Assembly: GCA_041603535.1 (NCBI GenBank)
Contig: JBFIEE010000008.1
Location: 15,756 to 79,755 of the forward strand
Source of the DNA: HB2-32-21 sp041603535
GTDB lineage: Bacteria; Pseudomonadota; Gammaproteobacteria; Pseudomonadales; Porticoccaceae
Direction: 5' to 3'
DNA: 64,000 bases
Shown: positions 36,528 to 45,572 of the stretch, one piece after another
Position numbering within the stretch: position 1 is the stretch's first letter
Layout: each line of letters opens with the position of its first letter
Notes under the pieces: generated by a model
What the model was told of the DNA's origin: nothing
Database searches by the model: none
The model's input: the letters and a program-made list of their open reading frames with translations, nothing else
Made by a program: the position numbers and the translations under genes

Positions 36528-37245
36528 CCGCCACGTTTAGCGATTCGACACCGTTACACATGGGGATGTTCAATTGATGGTGCGCCAGGGCTGTAACTGG
36601 TTGGGAAACGCCCGTTGTTTCATTGCCGAGTACGTAGATTAACGGTGCTTCGACACGAAACGAGGCCAGAGACTGGCCCTGGTTTGCGCTGAGTGTACAT
36701 ACGCGCGCGCCGCGGGCGACAAATTCCGGCAAGGTCTGGGCGAGGTCGTCACACCGATAGATTGGGCAGTGAAACACGCTGCCAGCGCTGGCTTTGATGA
36801 CAAGGGGTGAGAGTGGCGCGCATCCTTTGGTGGGTAATAACAGACCCTGCAAAGGGCTGGCGCAGACCGAACGAATGACCATGCCCAGATTTTGCGGGTT
36901 GGTTACGTGATCAAGTGCGATCAGTTGATACCGCGACGGCGCCGAGTCGAGAAAGTCCCGATAATGTCCGTAACGGGGGCATTGCAGGTCGAGGGCAACG
37001 CCCTGATCCTGACGCTTGTTGCCAGATATTCGAGATAGCTCATCGCGGCTGTGATAAACGATTTCTATGCTGCGTTGTTGCGCAAGCCGGGTGATCTTGT
37101 CGACGCTCGCGCCCGCTCTATTGCTTTCAGCCAGGTGCAGGCGGTAAGCGGGCACGGTTACTTCCTGCAGAGCTTCGAGCACAGGGTTGCGACCGTAAAC
37201 GGTCAGTAACTGATCAAAAAATTTCTTCCGTTCTGCGTAGGTCAT
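36478..37245 (-). CDS. SpoU/TrmH-family RNA 2'-O-ribose methyltransferase
   Basis: A 255-residue SPOUT methyltransferase like RlmB. The N-terminal substrate-binding domain begins TVYGRNPVLEAL, and the three SpoU motifs are present: DHVTNPQNLGMVIRSV, YVLGNETTGVS, and LNIPMCNGVESLNVAVTAALLAF. RlmB methylates 23S rRNA G2251, but the conserved context (rnr-rlmB) is absent, so another rRNA or tRNA site is possible. Convergent overlap of 50 bp with the MFS gene. Confidence 0.88.
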   Translation of the reverse strand: MTYAERKKFFDQLLTVYGRNPVLEALQEVTVPAYRLHLAESNRAGASVDKITRLAQQRSIEIVYHSRDELSRISGNKRQDQGVALDLQCPRYGHYRDFLDSAPSRYQLIALDHVTNPQNLGMVIRSVCASPLQGLLLPTKGCAPLSPLVIKASAGSVFHCPIYRCDDLAQTLPEFVARGARVCTLSANQGQSLASFRVEAPLIYVLGNETTGVSQPVTALAHHQLNIPMCNGVESLNVAVTAALLAFRDVIATTG

Positions 37246-37270
37246 GGCCGATGTCTTTTAAACCTGCTTT

Positions 37271-37314
37271 GATGTCTGCGAGATTGATGTCTCAGAGATT
37301 AATGTCGGGAGATT
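37271..37314. repeat. 15-bp tandem repeat, three units
   Basis: Units at 37271-37285, 37286-37300 and 37301-37314 (one base short) share GATGTC and AGATT. They lie just upstream of the RNA methyltransferase start, in the 268-bp gap to the DUF2520 gene. I see no gene in that gap. Confidence 0.8.
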
Positions 37315-37513
37315 CATGGTCAGGGGTTAATGGTTACCAGCCGCGCTGTGGAATCTGGCAGTTGGCGCCGGTTGCTGTATGGGCGGGCTGCATTATATAC
37401 GGTTGAGCACATGGGGCAGGGCTCTTCGTTTTTCGCCGCTTCAGGGACAGTATTAAAGATCGGCATCGTCGCCCGCGCGCGTGGGCGAGCCTGTATTGTT
37501 AACACGGTTTGTC

Positions 37514-38389
37514 TCAGGAGGAAAACAGTGCGGTCATCTCGCTCAGGCGGGATTCCCTCAGCTGTTGTTGGTCCCGTGCTATGCGCACGGCAACTTTGCC
37601 GAGTTCTTTGTAGGCCGGCAGGTACTGCGGAATCTCCCTGGCGATGGCGTCGATATGTTTCGTCAATGTCTGGATGTCGCCTCGTGAAACGGGTCCAGTT
37701 AAGGCGTTGACGGAACCATTGTCACGGATATTGAGTAAGGACTGATCCATCAATGGTTGTAAGATTCGCTGGGCATCAATCGCGCCCATGCCCGCTTGCA
37801 CGAGCATGTCCTGGCTGATTTGCTGTAGTGCGACGAGGTAGTTAGAAGCCACTACTGTAGCGGCGTGATAGACAGCTTTTCCGGCCGCCGAGAGCGGAAT
37901 GACGCTGCTGCCGATATTGCTGAACAGCTCGCCCAGTCTTAGTGTGGCAAGTGGATCGCCCTCAATGGTGCAGGCTGTACCGCGATAGCTGGTTAGCGAT
38001 TGTGCAGGATTGGCGAAGCTGTGCACCGGATGTGCGCTTGCGACCGCCGCGCCCCTGTTTTTTAGCGGTTCGAGTAAGGTGGAGCTGTGCAAGCCACTGG
38101 CATGGAACACAATTGTCTGTGCCCAGTCGTGCCGACAGGCCGCCAGAGAACAAGCGACTTCGCCGAGCACGTCATCCGGGGTCGCCAGCAGCCATAGTTC
38201 GGCAGACCCCATCTCCGCAAGTGACGGACTGCTTTGACCGCCGCCGCAGAATTTGACGGCAGCGGCACTGTGGGTCGCGTCGCGATTAAAGAAGTCACCA
38301 GGCTGTACCAGTTTTTGATCAACAAACAACCTGACCAGTGTGCGCCCTAGTTTTCCGGAACCGATGACATTGATGTGAGGTAATGGCAT
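37514..38389 (-). CDS. Rossmann-fold/DUF2520 protein
   Basis: A 291-residue protein. An N-terminal NAD(P)-type Rossmann motif (INVIGSGKLGRTLVRLF, from residue 6) and the DUF2520 helical domain (SNYLVALQQISQDMLVQAGM near 190) give a fold like ketopantoate or pyrroline-carboxylate reductases. Activity has not been defined for the family as far as I know. HASGLHSSTLLEPLKNRGAAVASAHPVHSF near residue 95 is the usual family signature. It follows pdxJ by 25 bp on the same strand. Confidence 0.85.
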   Translation of the reverse strand: MPLPHINVIGSGKLGRTLVRLFVDQKLVQPGDFFNRDATHSAAAVKFCGGGQSSPSLAEMGSAELWLLATPDDVLGEVACSLAACRHDWAQTIVFHASGLHSSTLLEPLKNRGAAVASAHPVHSFANPAQSLTSYRGTACTIEGDPLATLRLGELFSNIGSSVIPLSAAGKAVYHAATVVASNYLVALQQISQDMLVQAGMGAIDAQRILQPLMDQSLLNIRDNGSVNALTGPVSRGDIQTLTKHIDAIAREIPQYLPAYKELGKVAVRIARDQQQLRESRLSEMTALFSS

Positions 38390-38414
38390 GGGTCTGGTTA
38401 GTGTTTCGCGAGTG

Positions 38415-39176
38415 CTAACCCGCTATTCGCTTTAACAGCATTTTATAGGCCTGCACAGCGCTGTGCAGGCCTATGTCGATAGCGTCAATGATCAGGGCAT
38501 GACCAATTGAGACTTCCAGCAACCCGGGCACAGTTGCAAATGTCGCCAGATTCTCGAGATTAAGATCATGGCCAGCGTTGACGCCCAGGTCAACCTCTGT
38601 GGCATAGCGTGCTGCCGCGCGGTAACGATCAAAGACCTGGTCGCGCAGCTGTGGGTCTGACCGCGCAGCTGCGTAGGGGCCGGTGTATAGCTCGATGCGA
38701 TCTACACCGAGTTGCCGGGCTAGTTCTATCTGTGAAATATCCGCATCCATAAAAAGACTGACCCGCGTGCCCAGGTACTGTAGACGAGCGACAATTGGTG
38801 CCAGTTGGTCGGCGGTTTTGGTGAGATCGAAACCGTGGTCCGAGGTCAGTTGATTATTGGTATCGGGTACCAGTGTGCATTGTTGGGGTTGTGTTTGTTC
38901 AACCAGGGGTAGTAAGCCAGGGTAATTGCCCCGCGGTGCGGCGAAGGGGTTGCCTTCGATATTGAATTCTATGCCCGCAAATTGGTGGGTGAGCTGCGCC
39001 AGTTGGACAACGTCACCTGGCCTTATGTGGCGCTGATCGGGGCGAGGGTGCACCGTAATGCCATCGGCGCCCGCCTCAATGCAGCGCCGCGCGTGGCTGG
39101 CGAGATCCGGATTATTCCCCGCCCGGGAATTGCGGATCAGGGCAATTTTGTTGACGTTGACGCTGAGTGCGATCAT
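38415..39176 (-). CDS. pdxJ: Pyridoxine 5'-phosphate synthase
   Basis: A 253-residue TIM-barrel enzyme that joins 1-deoxyxylulose 5-phosphate and 3-amino-1-hydroxyacetone phosphate to make pyridoxine 5'-phosphate. Family marks: LSVNVNKIALIRNSR, GADGITVHPRPDQRHI, EFNIEGNPF, LYTGPYA, GVNAGHDLNLENL and the EVSIGHALIIDA end. Not beside recO or acpS as in E. coli. It supplies cofactor for the PLP enzymes in this window (SpeA, carboxyspermidine decarboxylase), though no direct link is shown. Confidence 0.96.
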   Translation of the reverse strand: MIALSVNVNKIALIRNSRAGNNPDLASHARRCIEAGADGITVHPRPDQRHIRPGDVVQLAQLTHQFAGIEFNIEGNPFAAPRGNYPGLLPLVEQTQPQQCTLVPDTNNQLTSDHGFDLTKTADQLAPIVARLQYLGTRVSLFMDADISQIELARQLGVDRIELYTGPYAAARSDPQLRDQVFDRYRAAARYATEVDLGVNAGHDLNLENLATFATVPGLLEVSIGHALIIDAIDIGLHSAVQAYKMLLKRIAG

Positions 39177-39220
39177 CCGTTTTGTTCCTCAGCGCAGCGT
39201 AGCGATGCCCAGGTTGATCG

Positions 39221-39883
39221 TCAGGCCCATTCGGAATAGCCACGGCTCCGACGTCGCATGCGGGGCAACAGGATGGCAAGCAATGCCCCCATCACCACTG
39301 CGAGCGCGCCGTAGAAAAACCACTTCTGGGCATTGTTGTCGGTCAGGCGCTCGGTGGTTGCGGTTAAAACATCTATCTCGTTTTGCAGCATTTTATTTTG
39401 TTTGATGAGTTCCTGGTTTTGCGCATGCAAGGTCAATGTGTCAGTGGAAATCTCCCGTATTTCTGCCAGCTCTGCGGCCATTGCGTTGTTGTCTTCCTGC
39501 AGGGCGACGAGTTCATCCTGCAGCAGATTGAGTTCTGTTTCGGACTCCTCGAGACTGCTCCCAATACGCGCGTCTCGAGTTTTGATAGCTTCGTGGCGTT
39601 TCCGTAGCTCGGCGAGCTGCGTACGAGCTATGGGCTCGTCGACCAGATACTGACTTTCCATCCAGCCTTCAAGGCCGCCCGGCGTGGAGACATGGCTCCA
39701 GCCGTCCGCTGTTTCGATAACGGTTAGTTTCAGGCCTGATTTGAGGCCGTTATGCAAAATAGCGCAGTTGCCGCAGGGGCTTTTACGTAGCGGCACGCGC
39801 AGTTCGTCGTTGATGTAGCGTATTGTCGCCAGTGCAGGGCCTGCGGTCACTAGCAGTATTAACAGGTAGACAAGTCTGTACAT
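39221..39883 (-). CDS. TIGR04211-type SH3 domain protein with C-terminal membrane anchor
   Basis: A 220-residue exported protein. ATG 39883, with AGGA close upstream, starts a signal peptide (LVYLLILLVTAGPALA). A bacterial SH3 domain follows (IRYINDELRVPLRKSPCGNC to WMESQYL), then a coiled coil (about 85-185, with ELAEIREIST and NEIDVLTATTERL), and a C-terminal helix (WFFYGALAVVMGALLAILL) with basic tail. This is the layout of E. coli YgiM. Role unknown; location periplasmic, anchored in the inner membrane. The 15-bp repeats at 39945-39989 lie just upstream. Confidence 0.87.
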   Translation of the reverse strand: MYRLVYLLILLVTAGPALATIRYINDELRVPLRKSPCGNCAILHNGLKSGLKLTVIETADGWSHVSTPGGLEGWMESQYLVDEPIARTQLAELRKRHEAIKTRDARIGSSLEESETELNLLQDELVALQEDNNAMAAELAEIREISTDTLTLHAQNQELIKQNKMLQNEIDVLTATTERLTDNNAQKWFFYGALAVVMGALLAILLPRMRRRSRGYSEWA

Positions 39884-39944
39884 ATTTCCTGGCCTTGAGT
39901 TCCGTTGCATTGGTTTCAGTGGTGTTGCGAGTTCGGTCGTGCGG

Positions 39945-39989
39945 GGTTTGGCCGAGCCGGGTTTAGCCGAGCCGGGTTCAGCCAAGCTG
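39945..39989. repeat. 15-bp tandem repeat, three units
   Basis: Units at 39945, 39960 and 39975 share GGGTTYRGCC; units 1 and 2 differ by one base. They lie in the 205-bp gap upstream of the SH3 protein gene, which holds no other gene. Confidence 0.85.
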
Positions 39990-40027
39990 AGTCTGGCGCC
40001 TTAAGACGGAGAGCTGCCGCGTTAAAT

Positions 40028-40057
40028 CGTGTCACGCAGGCACGTGTCACACAGGCC
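40028..40057. repeat. 15-bp tandem pair
   Basis: Copies 40028-40042 and 40043-40057 share 13 of 15 bases (CGTGTCAC then CAGGC). Same gap as the triple repeat at 39945-39989. Confidence 0.75.
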
Positions 40058-40088
40058 ATGGAAATAGTATTGGTTTGAGTCAAATCCA

Positions 40089-40388
40089 TTACGGCAATAC
40101 CTTTTTGAACGGCTTGACGGTGACCGATGCGTAGACGCCTGCGGCGAGATAAGGATCGGCATCGGCCCATGTCCGGGCCTCATCCTCACAGGCAAATTCG
40201 GCAATAATAATGCTGCCGGTAAAGCCCGCTGCGCCGGGATCACTTGCCGCGATAGCCGGGTTGGGGCCGGCAACCAATAACCGCCCAGCTTGCTGCAGGG
40301 CTTCCAGGCGCGCCAGGTGCGCTGGCCGAGCCCCTTGCCGTAACGGCAGGCTGTTGCCAATGTCTTCGCATACAATACTGAACCACAT
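40089..40388 (-). CDS. YciI-family protein
   Basis: A 99-residue ferredoxin-like fold protein. The conserved His-Asp region is replaced by RPAHLARLEALQQAGRLLVAGPNPA, and YCIV-type ends (DPYLAAGVYASVTVKPF) match the family. YciI proteins are dimeric and may be hydrolases or dehydrochlorinase-like, but the E. coli function is unknown. Its ATG overlaps the stop of the VC0807-type gene by one base, so they are translated together; in related genomes yciI also sits beside septation-type membrane protein genes. Confidence 0.88.
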   Translation of the reverse strand: MWFSIVCEDIGNSLPLRQGARPAHLARLEALQQAGRLLVAGPNPAIAASDPGAAGFTGSIIIAEFACEDEARTWADADPYLAAGVYASVTVKPFKKVLP

Positions 40389-41134
40389 CAGTGATCGTCC
40401 TTCCCGTGGTGTCTAATGATCGATTCAAACGGCATGCCGGTTAGCCGGGTGATGCCACGAAACAGATAAATCATGGCGATTACCATGACCGCCATAGCAG
40501 GCAGGGCAATGACTGGAAAGCTGAGCGCGGTCATCTTACCGAGTTGGGTATTGTACTCCACACTGCCAGGCTGACTGGTAACGATGAACGTCGCCAGTAA
40601 GTAATTTAACAGTGACGAAAGAAAAAACGAACCGGCAATAATCCATGAAGCGGTGATCAGTCGTTTGTCGAACGCCTGCGTACTGTCATTTTCAATTAGT
40701 GCGGTCTTAACTTTTTCGGTCTCCACCACAGTGTCGTTAAACAGCAGGGTGCGCACCAGGGGGTAGCGCGTTTTCAGTGATAGCAGCGTTGCCAGGCCGA
40801 AGATGGCTGGCACCGCGGCTTCCTTGATGGCCAGAAATTGGGGGTCGAGGCCCAGTAAGCTGATACCCCCAGTGAGAAAAACGCTAAATACGCCAAGCCC
40901 GGAGAAAAAGTTGATTTTGCGCCGCTGGTGGAAGTCTCGTAGCCCGTAGCTGATGGGAAATAACAGGGCTACGACGATAGCCCAGGTGGTGCCAAGGTAC
41001 TGTGCATCACTCAGCTTTACCAGGATCAGGGTTGGCACGACAACATTAAAAGCCAGATTGACGAGCATATTCTCCCGGGGTGGTGGCTGTTCAGGGGTTG
41101 CGCTATCTGTCATTGCTTTATCTGCTGGATTCAT
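40388..41134 (-). CDS. VC0807-type membrane protein (septation-protein-like)
   Basis: A 248-residue integral membrane protein with five or six hydrophobic helices (about residues 30-245). It matches proteins of the VC0807 group, which share topology and the neighbour yciI with the IspZ/YciB family. ATG 41134 was taken; ATG 41113 (241 residues) is equally possible, and neither has a good ribosome site. Further upstream the frame is open but has no protein-like sequence. Function not known. Confidence 0.75.
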   Translation of the reverse strand: MNPADKAMTDSATPEQPPPRENMLVNLAFNVVVPTLILVKLSDAQYLGTTWAIVVALLFPISYGLRDFHQRRKINFFSGLGVFSVFLTGGISLLGLDPQFLAIKEAAVPAIFGLATLLSLKTRYPLVRTLLFNDTVVETEKVKTALIENDSTQAFDKRLITASWIIAGSFFLSSLLNYLLATFIVTSQPGSVEYNTQLGKMTALSFPVIALPAMAVMVIAMIYLFRGITRLTGMPFESIIRHHGKDDH

Positions 41135-41237
41135 GAGCAGTGATTTTACCGGTTCCGTCTCGCTTTGGCACGGGTCCTCGCTTCCGGCCAATCGGCTGTG
41201 GATAAAGGATGAAAATTCATCCCTATGAATCGGCTTA

Positions 41238-41265
41238 ATGTGCCTGTCGCGATGTGCCTGTCGCG
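41238..41265. repeat. 14-bp perfect tandem duplication
   Basis: ATGTGCCTGTCGCG occurs at 41238-41251 and again at 41252-41265 without change. It lies in the divergent gap between the VC0807-type gene and yciO. Confidence 0.9.
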
Positions 41266-41377
41266 GAATTTTGTATTTGGCTTGTCCCGTTTGGATCTGG
41301 CGTTGTGTCCGGCTATCGTGTTTTGGTGGTGAACGGACTATAGTCTGCAGCCTTATTTTGACCCCGTCAGGCTTCCT

Positions 41378-42001
41378 ATGGCGCAAATGCTTTACATCCA
41401 CCCTGACAATCCCCAGGGGCGGTTAATTGAACAGGCTGTGGCGATTATCCGGGCGGGTGGGGTACTGGTTTATCCGACTGATTCGGCCTACGCGATTGGT
41501 TGTCATCTTGGCGATAAAGCGGCCCTGGACAGAATTCGCCAAATCAGACAACTGGATAAGCACCACAATTTTACTCTGGTGTGCCGGGATCTTTCCGAAC
41601 TGGCGATTTACGCCAAGGTAAACAATCAGGTATTTCGTCGATTGAAGGCCAATACACCCGGGGCCTATACCTTTATCCTGGAAGCGACTTCTGAAGTACC
41701 GCGGCGGCTGATGCACCCCAAACGCAAGACCATCGGCCTTCGCGTACCGGCCAACCCCATAGCCCAGGCCCTACTGGCCGCGCTGGGTGAGCCGCTGATG
41801 AGTAGTACGTTGATCATGCCTGGTGCCGAGTACCCATTGACTGATCCCGATGACATCCGCGATATGCTCGACCGGCACGTCGATCTTATCGTCGATGGAG
41901 GTTACTGTGGGCTTGAAGCGACAACCGTGATTGATCTCACCAACGAGAGCCCGGTTGTGCTGCGCCGCGGCATGGGTGATGTTGCGGCTTTTGATCTATA
42001 A
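41378..42001 (+). CDS. yciO: YciO-type Sua5/YrdC-family protein
   Basis: A 207-residue protein of the threonylcarbamoyl-AMP synthase fold. It closely follows E. coli YciO: MAQMLYIHPDNPQGRLIEQA, VYPTDSAYAIGC, HNFTLVCRDLSEL, NTPGAYTFIL and KTIGLRVPANPIAQALL are all there. The fold binds ATP, threonine and bicarbonate to make the t6A precursor, but YciO is a paralogue whose role in t6A is weaker than that of TsaC. It precedes scpA-scpB-rluB, the Pseudomonas order. Confidence 0.93.
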   Translation: MAQMLYIHPDNPQGRLIEQAVAIIRAGGVLVYPTDSAYAIGCHLGDKAALDRIRQIRQLDKHHNFTLVCRDLSELAIYAKVNNQVFRRLKANTPGAYTFILEATSEVPRRLMHPKRKTIGLRVPANPIAQALLAALGEPLMSSTLIMPGAEYPLTDPDDIRDMLDRHVDLIVDGGYCGLEATTVIDLTNESPVVLRRGMGDVAAFDL

Positions 42002-42092
42002 GACTAGCGCTGAGCAGGGCAAGATTGCATTTTGGCTGAATCGGGGCCGTATTTAGGCGCAACAAGACTCCGTTTAGCGACACCGTTTCAGT

Positions 42093-42098
42093 ATAATG
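42093..42098 (+). promoter_or_regulatory. -10 box upstream of scpA
   Basis: A perfect TATAAT (42093-42098) lies 31 bases before the GTG start of scpA; no clear -35 element at 16-18 bases. Suggests that scpA-scpB-rluB has its own start site. Confidence 0.4.
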
Positions 42099-42128
42099 CC
42101 GGTCACGACAACGTGATCGAGACCCCCA

Positions 42129-42989
42129 GTGACCGCAGAGACTGTAGGAGAAAATGCCAGCCTGGCAGCGCCGCCGCAGTTAACCAGCGGTCATTCATCT
42201 GGCCCTGCACAGGGTGAAATGCCGTTTGTCATTGTGCATGGCAAACAACTGACAGAGTTACCCAAAGATCTTTATATTCCGCCTGAAGCACTTGAGGTTA
42301 TCCTCGAAGCATTCGAGGGTCCACTCGACCTACTTTTGTACCTGATAAAAAGACAGAATCTCGACATTCTGGAAATTAACGTCGCTGAAATCACCCACCA
42401 GTACATGGCTTATATCAACATGATGAAAGCCATGCGCTGGGATCTCGCCGCCGAGTATCTGTTGATGGCTGCTATGCTGGCTGAAATTAAATCGCGCATG
42501 CTGCTGCCCCGGCAGGAAGAGCATGCGGAGGCCGAAGATGACCCACGAGCCGAGCTTATCCGCCGCCTTCAGGAGTATGAGCGTTTTAAACAGGCCGCCG
42601 AAGATATCGATGGATTGCCGCGCGTTGGCCGCGATGTTTTTGTCGCCCAGGTTAAGCCGCCAGAGCGGGGTCGAGAACGCGCTTACCCTGAAGTGACCAT
42701 TCAGGAGCTGTTGGTTGCGCTGGCCGCCACCCTGCAGCGAGCGACACTGCTTGGTAGTCACCATATTTCTTTTGAAGTGTTATCGACGAGAGAGCGCATG
42801 AGTCAAATACTACATCGCTTGCAGGGGGCGAAATTTTTACCGTTTTTGGAGTTATTTACCGTGGCAGAGGGGCGCAACGGTGTTGTTGTGACTTTTCTGG
42901 CATTGCTCGAACTGGTCAAAGAAACGTTGGTGGAAATCGTCCAGGGCGAATTCCTGGGGGCGATTCACGTCAAGGCGAGAACCCACTGA
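42129..42989 (+). CDS. scpA: Segregation and condensation protein A
   Basis: A 286-residue kleisin that joins the SMC dimer. The conserved N-terminal region is LEAFEGPLDLLLYLIKRQNLDILEI, with a winged helix at the C-terminus. Start is uncertain: GTG 42129, or ATG 42219 (MPFVIVHGKQL) with AGGG four bases upstream; the longer form has a disordered N-terminus. It ends in TGATG, overlapping scpB by one base. Confidence 0.93.
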   Translation: MTAETVGENASLAAPPQLTSGHSSGPAQGEMPFVIVHGKQLTELPKDLYIPPEALEVILEAFEGPLDLLLYLIKRQNLDILEINVAEITHQYMAYINMMKAMRWDLAAEYLLMAAMLAEIKSRMLLPRQEEHAEAEDDPRAELIRRLQEYERFKQAAEDIDGLPRVGRDVFVAQVKPPERGRERAYPEVTIQELLVALAATLQRATLLGSHHISFEVLSTRERMSQILHRLQGAKFLPFLELFTVAEGRNGVVVTFLALLELVKETLVEIVQGEFLGAIHVKARTH

Positions 42990-43777
42990 TGCAGGGAGTT
43001 CAATTAAGAAATATCATCGAAGCTGCCCTGCTGGCGGCGGGGCAGACGCTGGATGTAAGCGCTCTCGAAAAATTGTTTGATGAGACGGAGCGCCCGGATC
43101 GGGATGTACTTCAGGCCGCCCTGGAGGATATAGAAGCGGACTGCAAGGGGCGGGGGTTTGAGCTGAAACGCACTGCCAGTGGCTATCGATTGCAGATTCG
43201 GGAAGAGTTCGCGCCCTGGATTAACCGTCTCTGGGAAGAAAAACCGAAGAAATACTCGCGCGCCTTGCTGGAGACATTGGCCCTGATCGCCTACCGACAA
43301 CCCCTGACCCGAGGTGATATTGAGCAGGTGCGTGGTGTTGCCGTGAGTTCCGATACGATCCGTGCTCTTCAGGATCGGGAATGGGTGCGTTCTGTTGGGC
43401 ACCGCGATGTGCCGGGTCGGCCAGCGCTCTACGCCACCACAAAAAAATTCCTCGACGATTTTAATCTGGCCAGCCTGAACGACTTGCCACCCCTTAGTGA
43501 AATTCGCGACATGGATGTATTCAACGAAGAGTTTGGTTTCGATAATCCACAACCGTCCACAAGTAATGCGCCCAGCACCGTCGTCGCGGAAGACGGTGAA
43601 ACTTTAGACGAAACGGGTGATTTAGATCTGGGAGCTGACCCGGAGGTGCAGGCCATCCCTGGCGACAGCGAGTCGGAAGATGATCTTGATGACGCAGTGT
43701 CAAATAACGATACTTCCACCAATGACGATACTTTAATGAATGGCAATACACCTGCAAGGACACCGACAGCACCGTGA
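42989..43777 (+). CDS. scpB: Segregation and condensation protein B
   Basis: A 262-residue winged-helix protein that dimerises and binds ScpA. Two winged helices occupy about 1-180 (RNIIEAALLAAGQTLDVSALEKLF; ALLETLALIAYRQPLTRGDIEQVRGV; GHRDVPGRPALYATT). The remaining C-terminus is acidic and disordered and ends in hexapeptide repeats (NNDTST, NDDTLM, NGNTPA). The stop overlaps the rluB GTG by four bases. Smc itself is coded 12 kb away at 27.7 kb. Confidence 0.95.
   Translation: MQGVQLRNIIEAALLAAGQTLDVSALEKLFDETERPDRDVLQAALEDIEADCKGRGFELKRTASGYRLQIREEFAPWINRLWEEKPKKYSRALLETLALIAYRQPLTRGDIEQVRGVAVSSDTIRALQDREWVRSVGHRDVPGRPALYATTKKFLDDFNLASLNDLPPLSEIRDMDVFNEEFGFDNPQPSTSNAPSTVVAEDGETLDETGDLDLGADPEVQAIPGDSESEDDLDDAVSNNDTSTNDDTLMNGNTPARTPTAP
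43703..43756 (+). repeat. 18-bp in-frame tandem repeat, three units, in scpB
   Basis: Units at 43703, 43721 and 43739 start AATRRC and encode related Asn/Asp/Thr hexapeptides in the disordered tail of ScpB. Confidence 0.7.
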
Positions 43778-44604
43778 CTGAAAAAATTCACAAAGTACTC
43801 GCTCAGGCTGGTCTGGGGTCGCGCCGGGAGATTGAAAAGTGGGTCGCCAGTGGGCGGGTTTCGGTCAATGGCACCGTGGCGACGACGGGTGATCGTGTGG
43901 CCTGGGATGATCAGATCGCTGTCGACGGTAAACGAGTTAAGACAAATAATCGTGATGAACGTCTTCGGGTGCTGATCTATAACAAGCCAGTTGGTGAAAT
44001 TTGTACACGTCGCGATCCGAAGGGTCGTCGCACGGTATTTGACTCTTTGCCGTCGATCAGCAATGGCCGTTGGGTAGCTATTGGACGACTGGATATCAAT
44101 ACCAGTGGCTTATTGCTGTTTAGTAATCACGGAGAACTGGCCAATCGCCTGATGCACCCGTCCAATCAGATTGAGCGAGAGTATATTGCTCGCGTGCGCG
44201 GTGTGGTTGACGATGCCATGCTGGGGCGCCTGCAGGAAGGTGTGCTACTCGATGATGGCATTGCGCGGTTTAGCAAAATTGGTGTGGGTGCGCGTTCCGG
44301 TACCCACCAGTGGTTCTCGGTGGTGTTGACCGAGGGCCGGCAGCGCGAGGTACGCCGTTTGTGGGAGTCCCAGGGGGTAGAGGTGAGCCGCCTGAAGCGC
44401 GCGAAATATGGCACTGTGGAAATGCCTTCCTATGTAATGCCTGGGCAGTGGCTTGATCTTGCGCCAACAGAAATCGCGGTACTTGGCAAACTGGTGGGTC
44501 TGAAATTGAAGCAGGCGCCCCTGACGCCGGACGAGCGTAAGGAGCGCGAGCGTCAATTACATCGCTTGAAGGCGCGGGGTGGGGCGGCGAGCCGCCGAGT
44601 CTAG
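43774..44604 (+). CDS. rluB: 23S rRNA pseudouridine(2605) synthase
   Basis: A 276-residue enzyme that turns U2605 of 23S rRNA into pseudouridine. An N-terminal S4 domain (KIHKVLAQAGLGSRREIEKWVASGRVSVNG) precedes the catalytic domain with the Asp in GRLDINTSGLLLFSN. GTG start overlaps scpB by four bases. The C-terminal tail is basic (RKERERQLHRLKARGG). RluB and RluE/RluF are close; position after scpB supports rluB. Confidence 0.93.
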   Translation: MTEKIHKVLAQAGLGSRREIEKWVASGRVSVNGTVATTGDRVAWDDQIAVDGKRVKTNNRDERLRVLIYNKPVGEICTRRDPKGRRTVFDSLPSISNGRWVAIGRLDINTSGLLLFSNHGELANRLMHPSNQIEREYIARVRGVVDDAMLGRLQEGVLLDDGIARFSKIGVGARSGTHQWFSVVLTEGRQREVRRLWESQGVEVSRLKRAKYGTVEMPSYVMPGQWLDLAPTEIAVLGKLVGLKLKQAPLTPDERKERERQLHRLKARGGAASRRV

Positions 44605-44705
44605 ATTGTGATGAATCTGGTCTTTCTCGGGCTTAGCCTGTCACGGACCTGGCCTGTTTTGACTGGGTTGGTGACATTGCATTCTTTTTTGTCAGGTGTC
44701 TGGTC

Positions 44706-45461
44706 CTATTGGGCATCGACGGACTGACCGTTAGTGCCTTTACTGTCCGGTCCCATCAAATAGAGGTACGCGGGCATGATTTGCTCCGCGCTTTTCAGCG
44801 TTGACGGATTTTCCGCCGGGTAGGCGACAGCGCGCATGGCTGTGCGTGTGGCACCGGGATTGATACAGTTCACCCGGATATTGCTGACATCTTCAAGTTC
44901 GTTGCTGAGTACCTGGGACAGTCCTTCAATAGCAAATTTCGACACGGCGTAGGCACCCCAGAACGCGCGGCCATGACGACCGACACCGGACGACGTGAAG
45001 AGAATGGATGCGTCAGGAGAAGCCTTTAATGACGGCAGTGTGGCTTTGGTGAGCAGGAACGCCGCAGTGACGTTGACCTGCATTACCTGCTGCCAAATTG
45101 CCTGCTGGTAATTGCCAATGGATGTGCGTTGGCCGAGTAAGCCAGCGTTATGAAGCAGTCCGTCTAGTTGACCGAACTGATTTTCGATGGCGTCAGCCAT
45201 GTGCTGATAATCGGCTTCCACGGCGGTTTCCATGCAAAGCGGAAAAATTACGGGTTCAGGGCCGCCCTGTTGCCTTATGTCATCGTAGACCTGTTCCAGT
45301 TTGGCGACGGTCCTGCCCAATAAAATAACCGTGGCGCCCCTGTCTGCAAAGGCTTTTGCAGCCGCCTTGCCGATGCCATCCCCAGCGCCAGTGACAAGGA
45401 TAATCCTGTCTTTAAGCAGGTGGGGCGGTGCAGTATAGTTTTTCGGCGTGATATCAGTCAT
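44706..45461 (-). CDS. yciK: YciK-type short-chain dehydrogenase
   Basis: A 251-residue SDR oxidoreductase. The cofactor motif is TGAGDGIGKAAAKAF (about residue 24), NAG at 107 region (LHNAGLLGQ), and catalytic Ser...Tyr-x-x-x-Lys in FTSSGVGRHGRAFWGAYAVSKFAIEG. It follows E. coli YciK along its length. Start ATG 45461 gives MTDITPKNY; earlier ATGs at 45467 and 45479 are possible. It is the fourth gene of the minus-strand mtaD-ubiG-mupP-yciK set. Substrate unknown. Confidence 0.9.
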   Translation of the reverse strand: MTDITPKNYTAPPHLLKDRIILVTGAGDGIGKAAAKAFADRGATVILLGRTVAKLEQVYDDIRQQGGPEPVIFPLCMETAVEADYQHMADAIENQFGQLDGLLHNAGLLGQRTSIGNYQQAIWQQVMQVNVTAAFLLTKATLPSLKASPDASILFTSSGVGRHGRAFWGAYAVSKFAIEGLSQVLSNELEDVSNIRVNCINPGATRTAMRAVAYPAENPSTLKSAEQIMPAYLYLMGPDSKGTNGQSVDAQ

Positions 45462-45572
45462 TGGCATCTTCAGTAGCATGTGGAGTGAACGAGGTACGCG
45501 GTGATTAGCCGGTGCGACGTCTGGTAACGGGGTTTATTGCTGACGGATCTGACGTTCCTCAGGCTGCCTCGG

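Noticed and set aside
37330..37710. Open frame opposite and upstream of the DUF2520 gene
   Set aside because: It runs antisense into the clear DUF2520 gene, has no ribosome site and has a shadow-like Arg/Ser/Cys composition.
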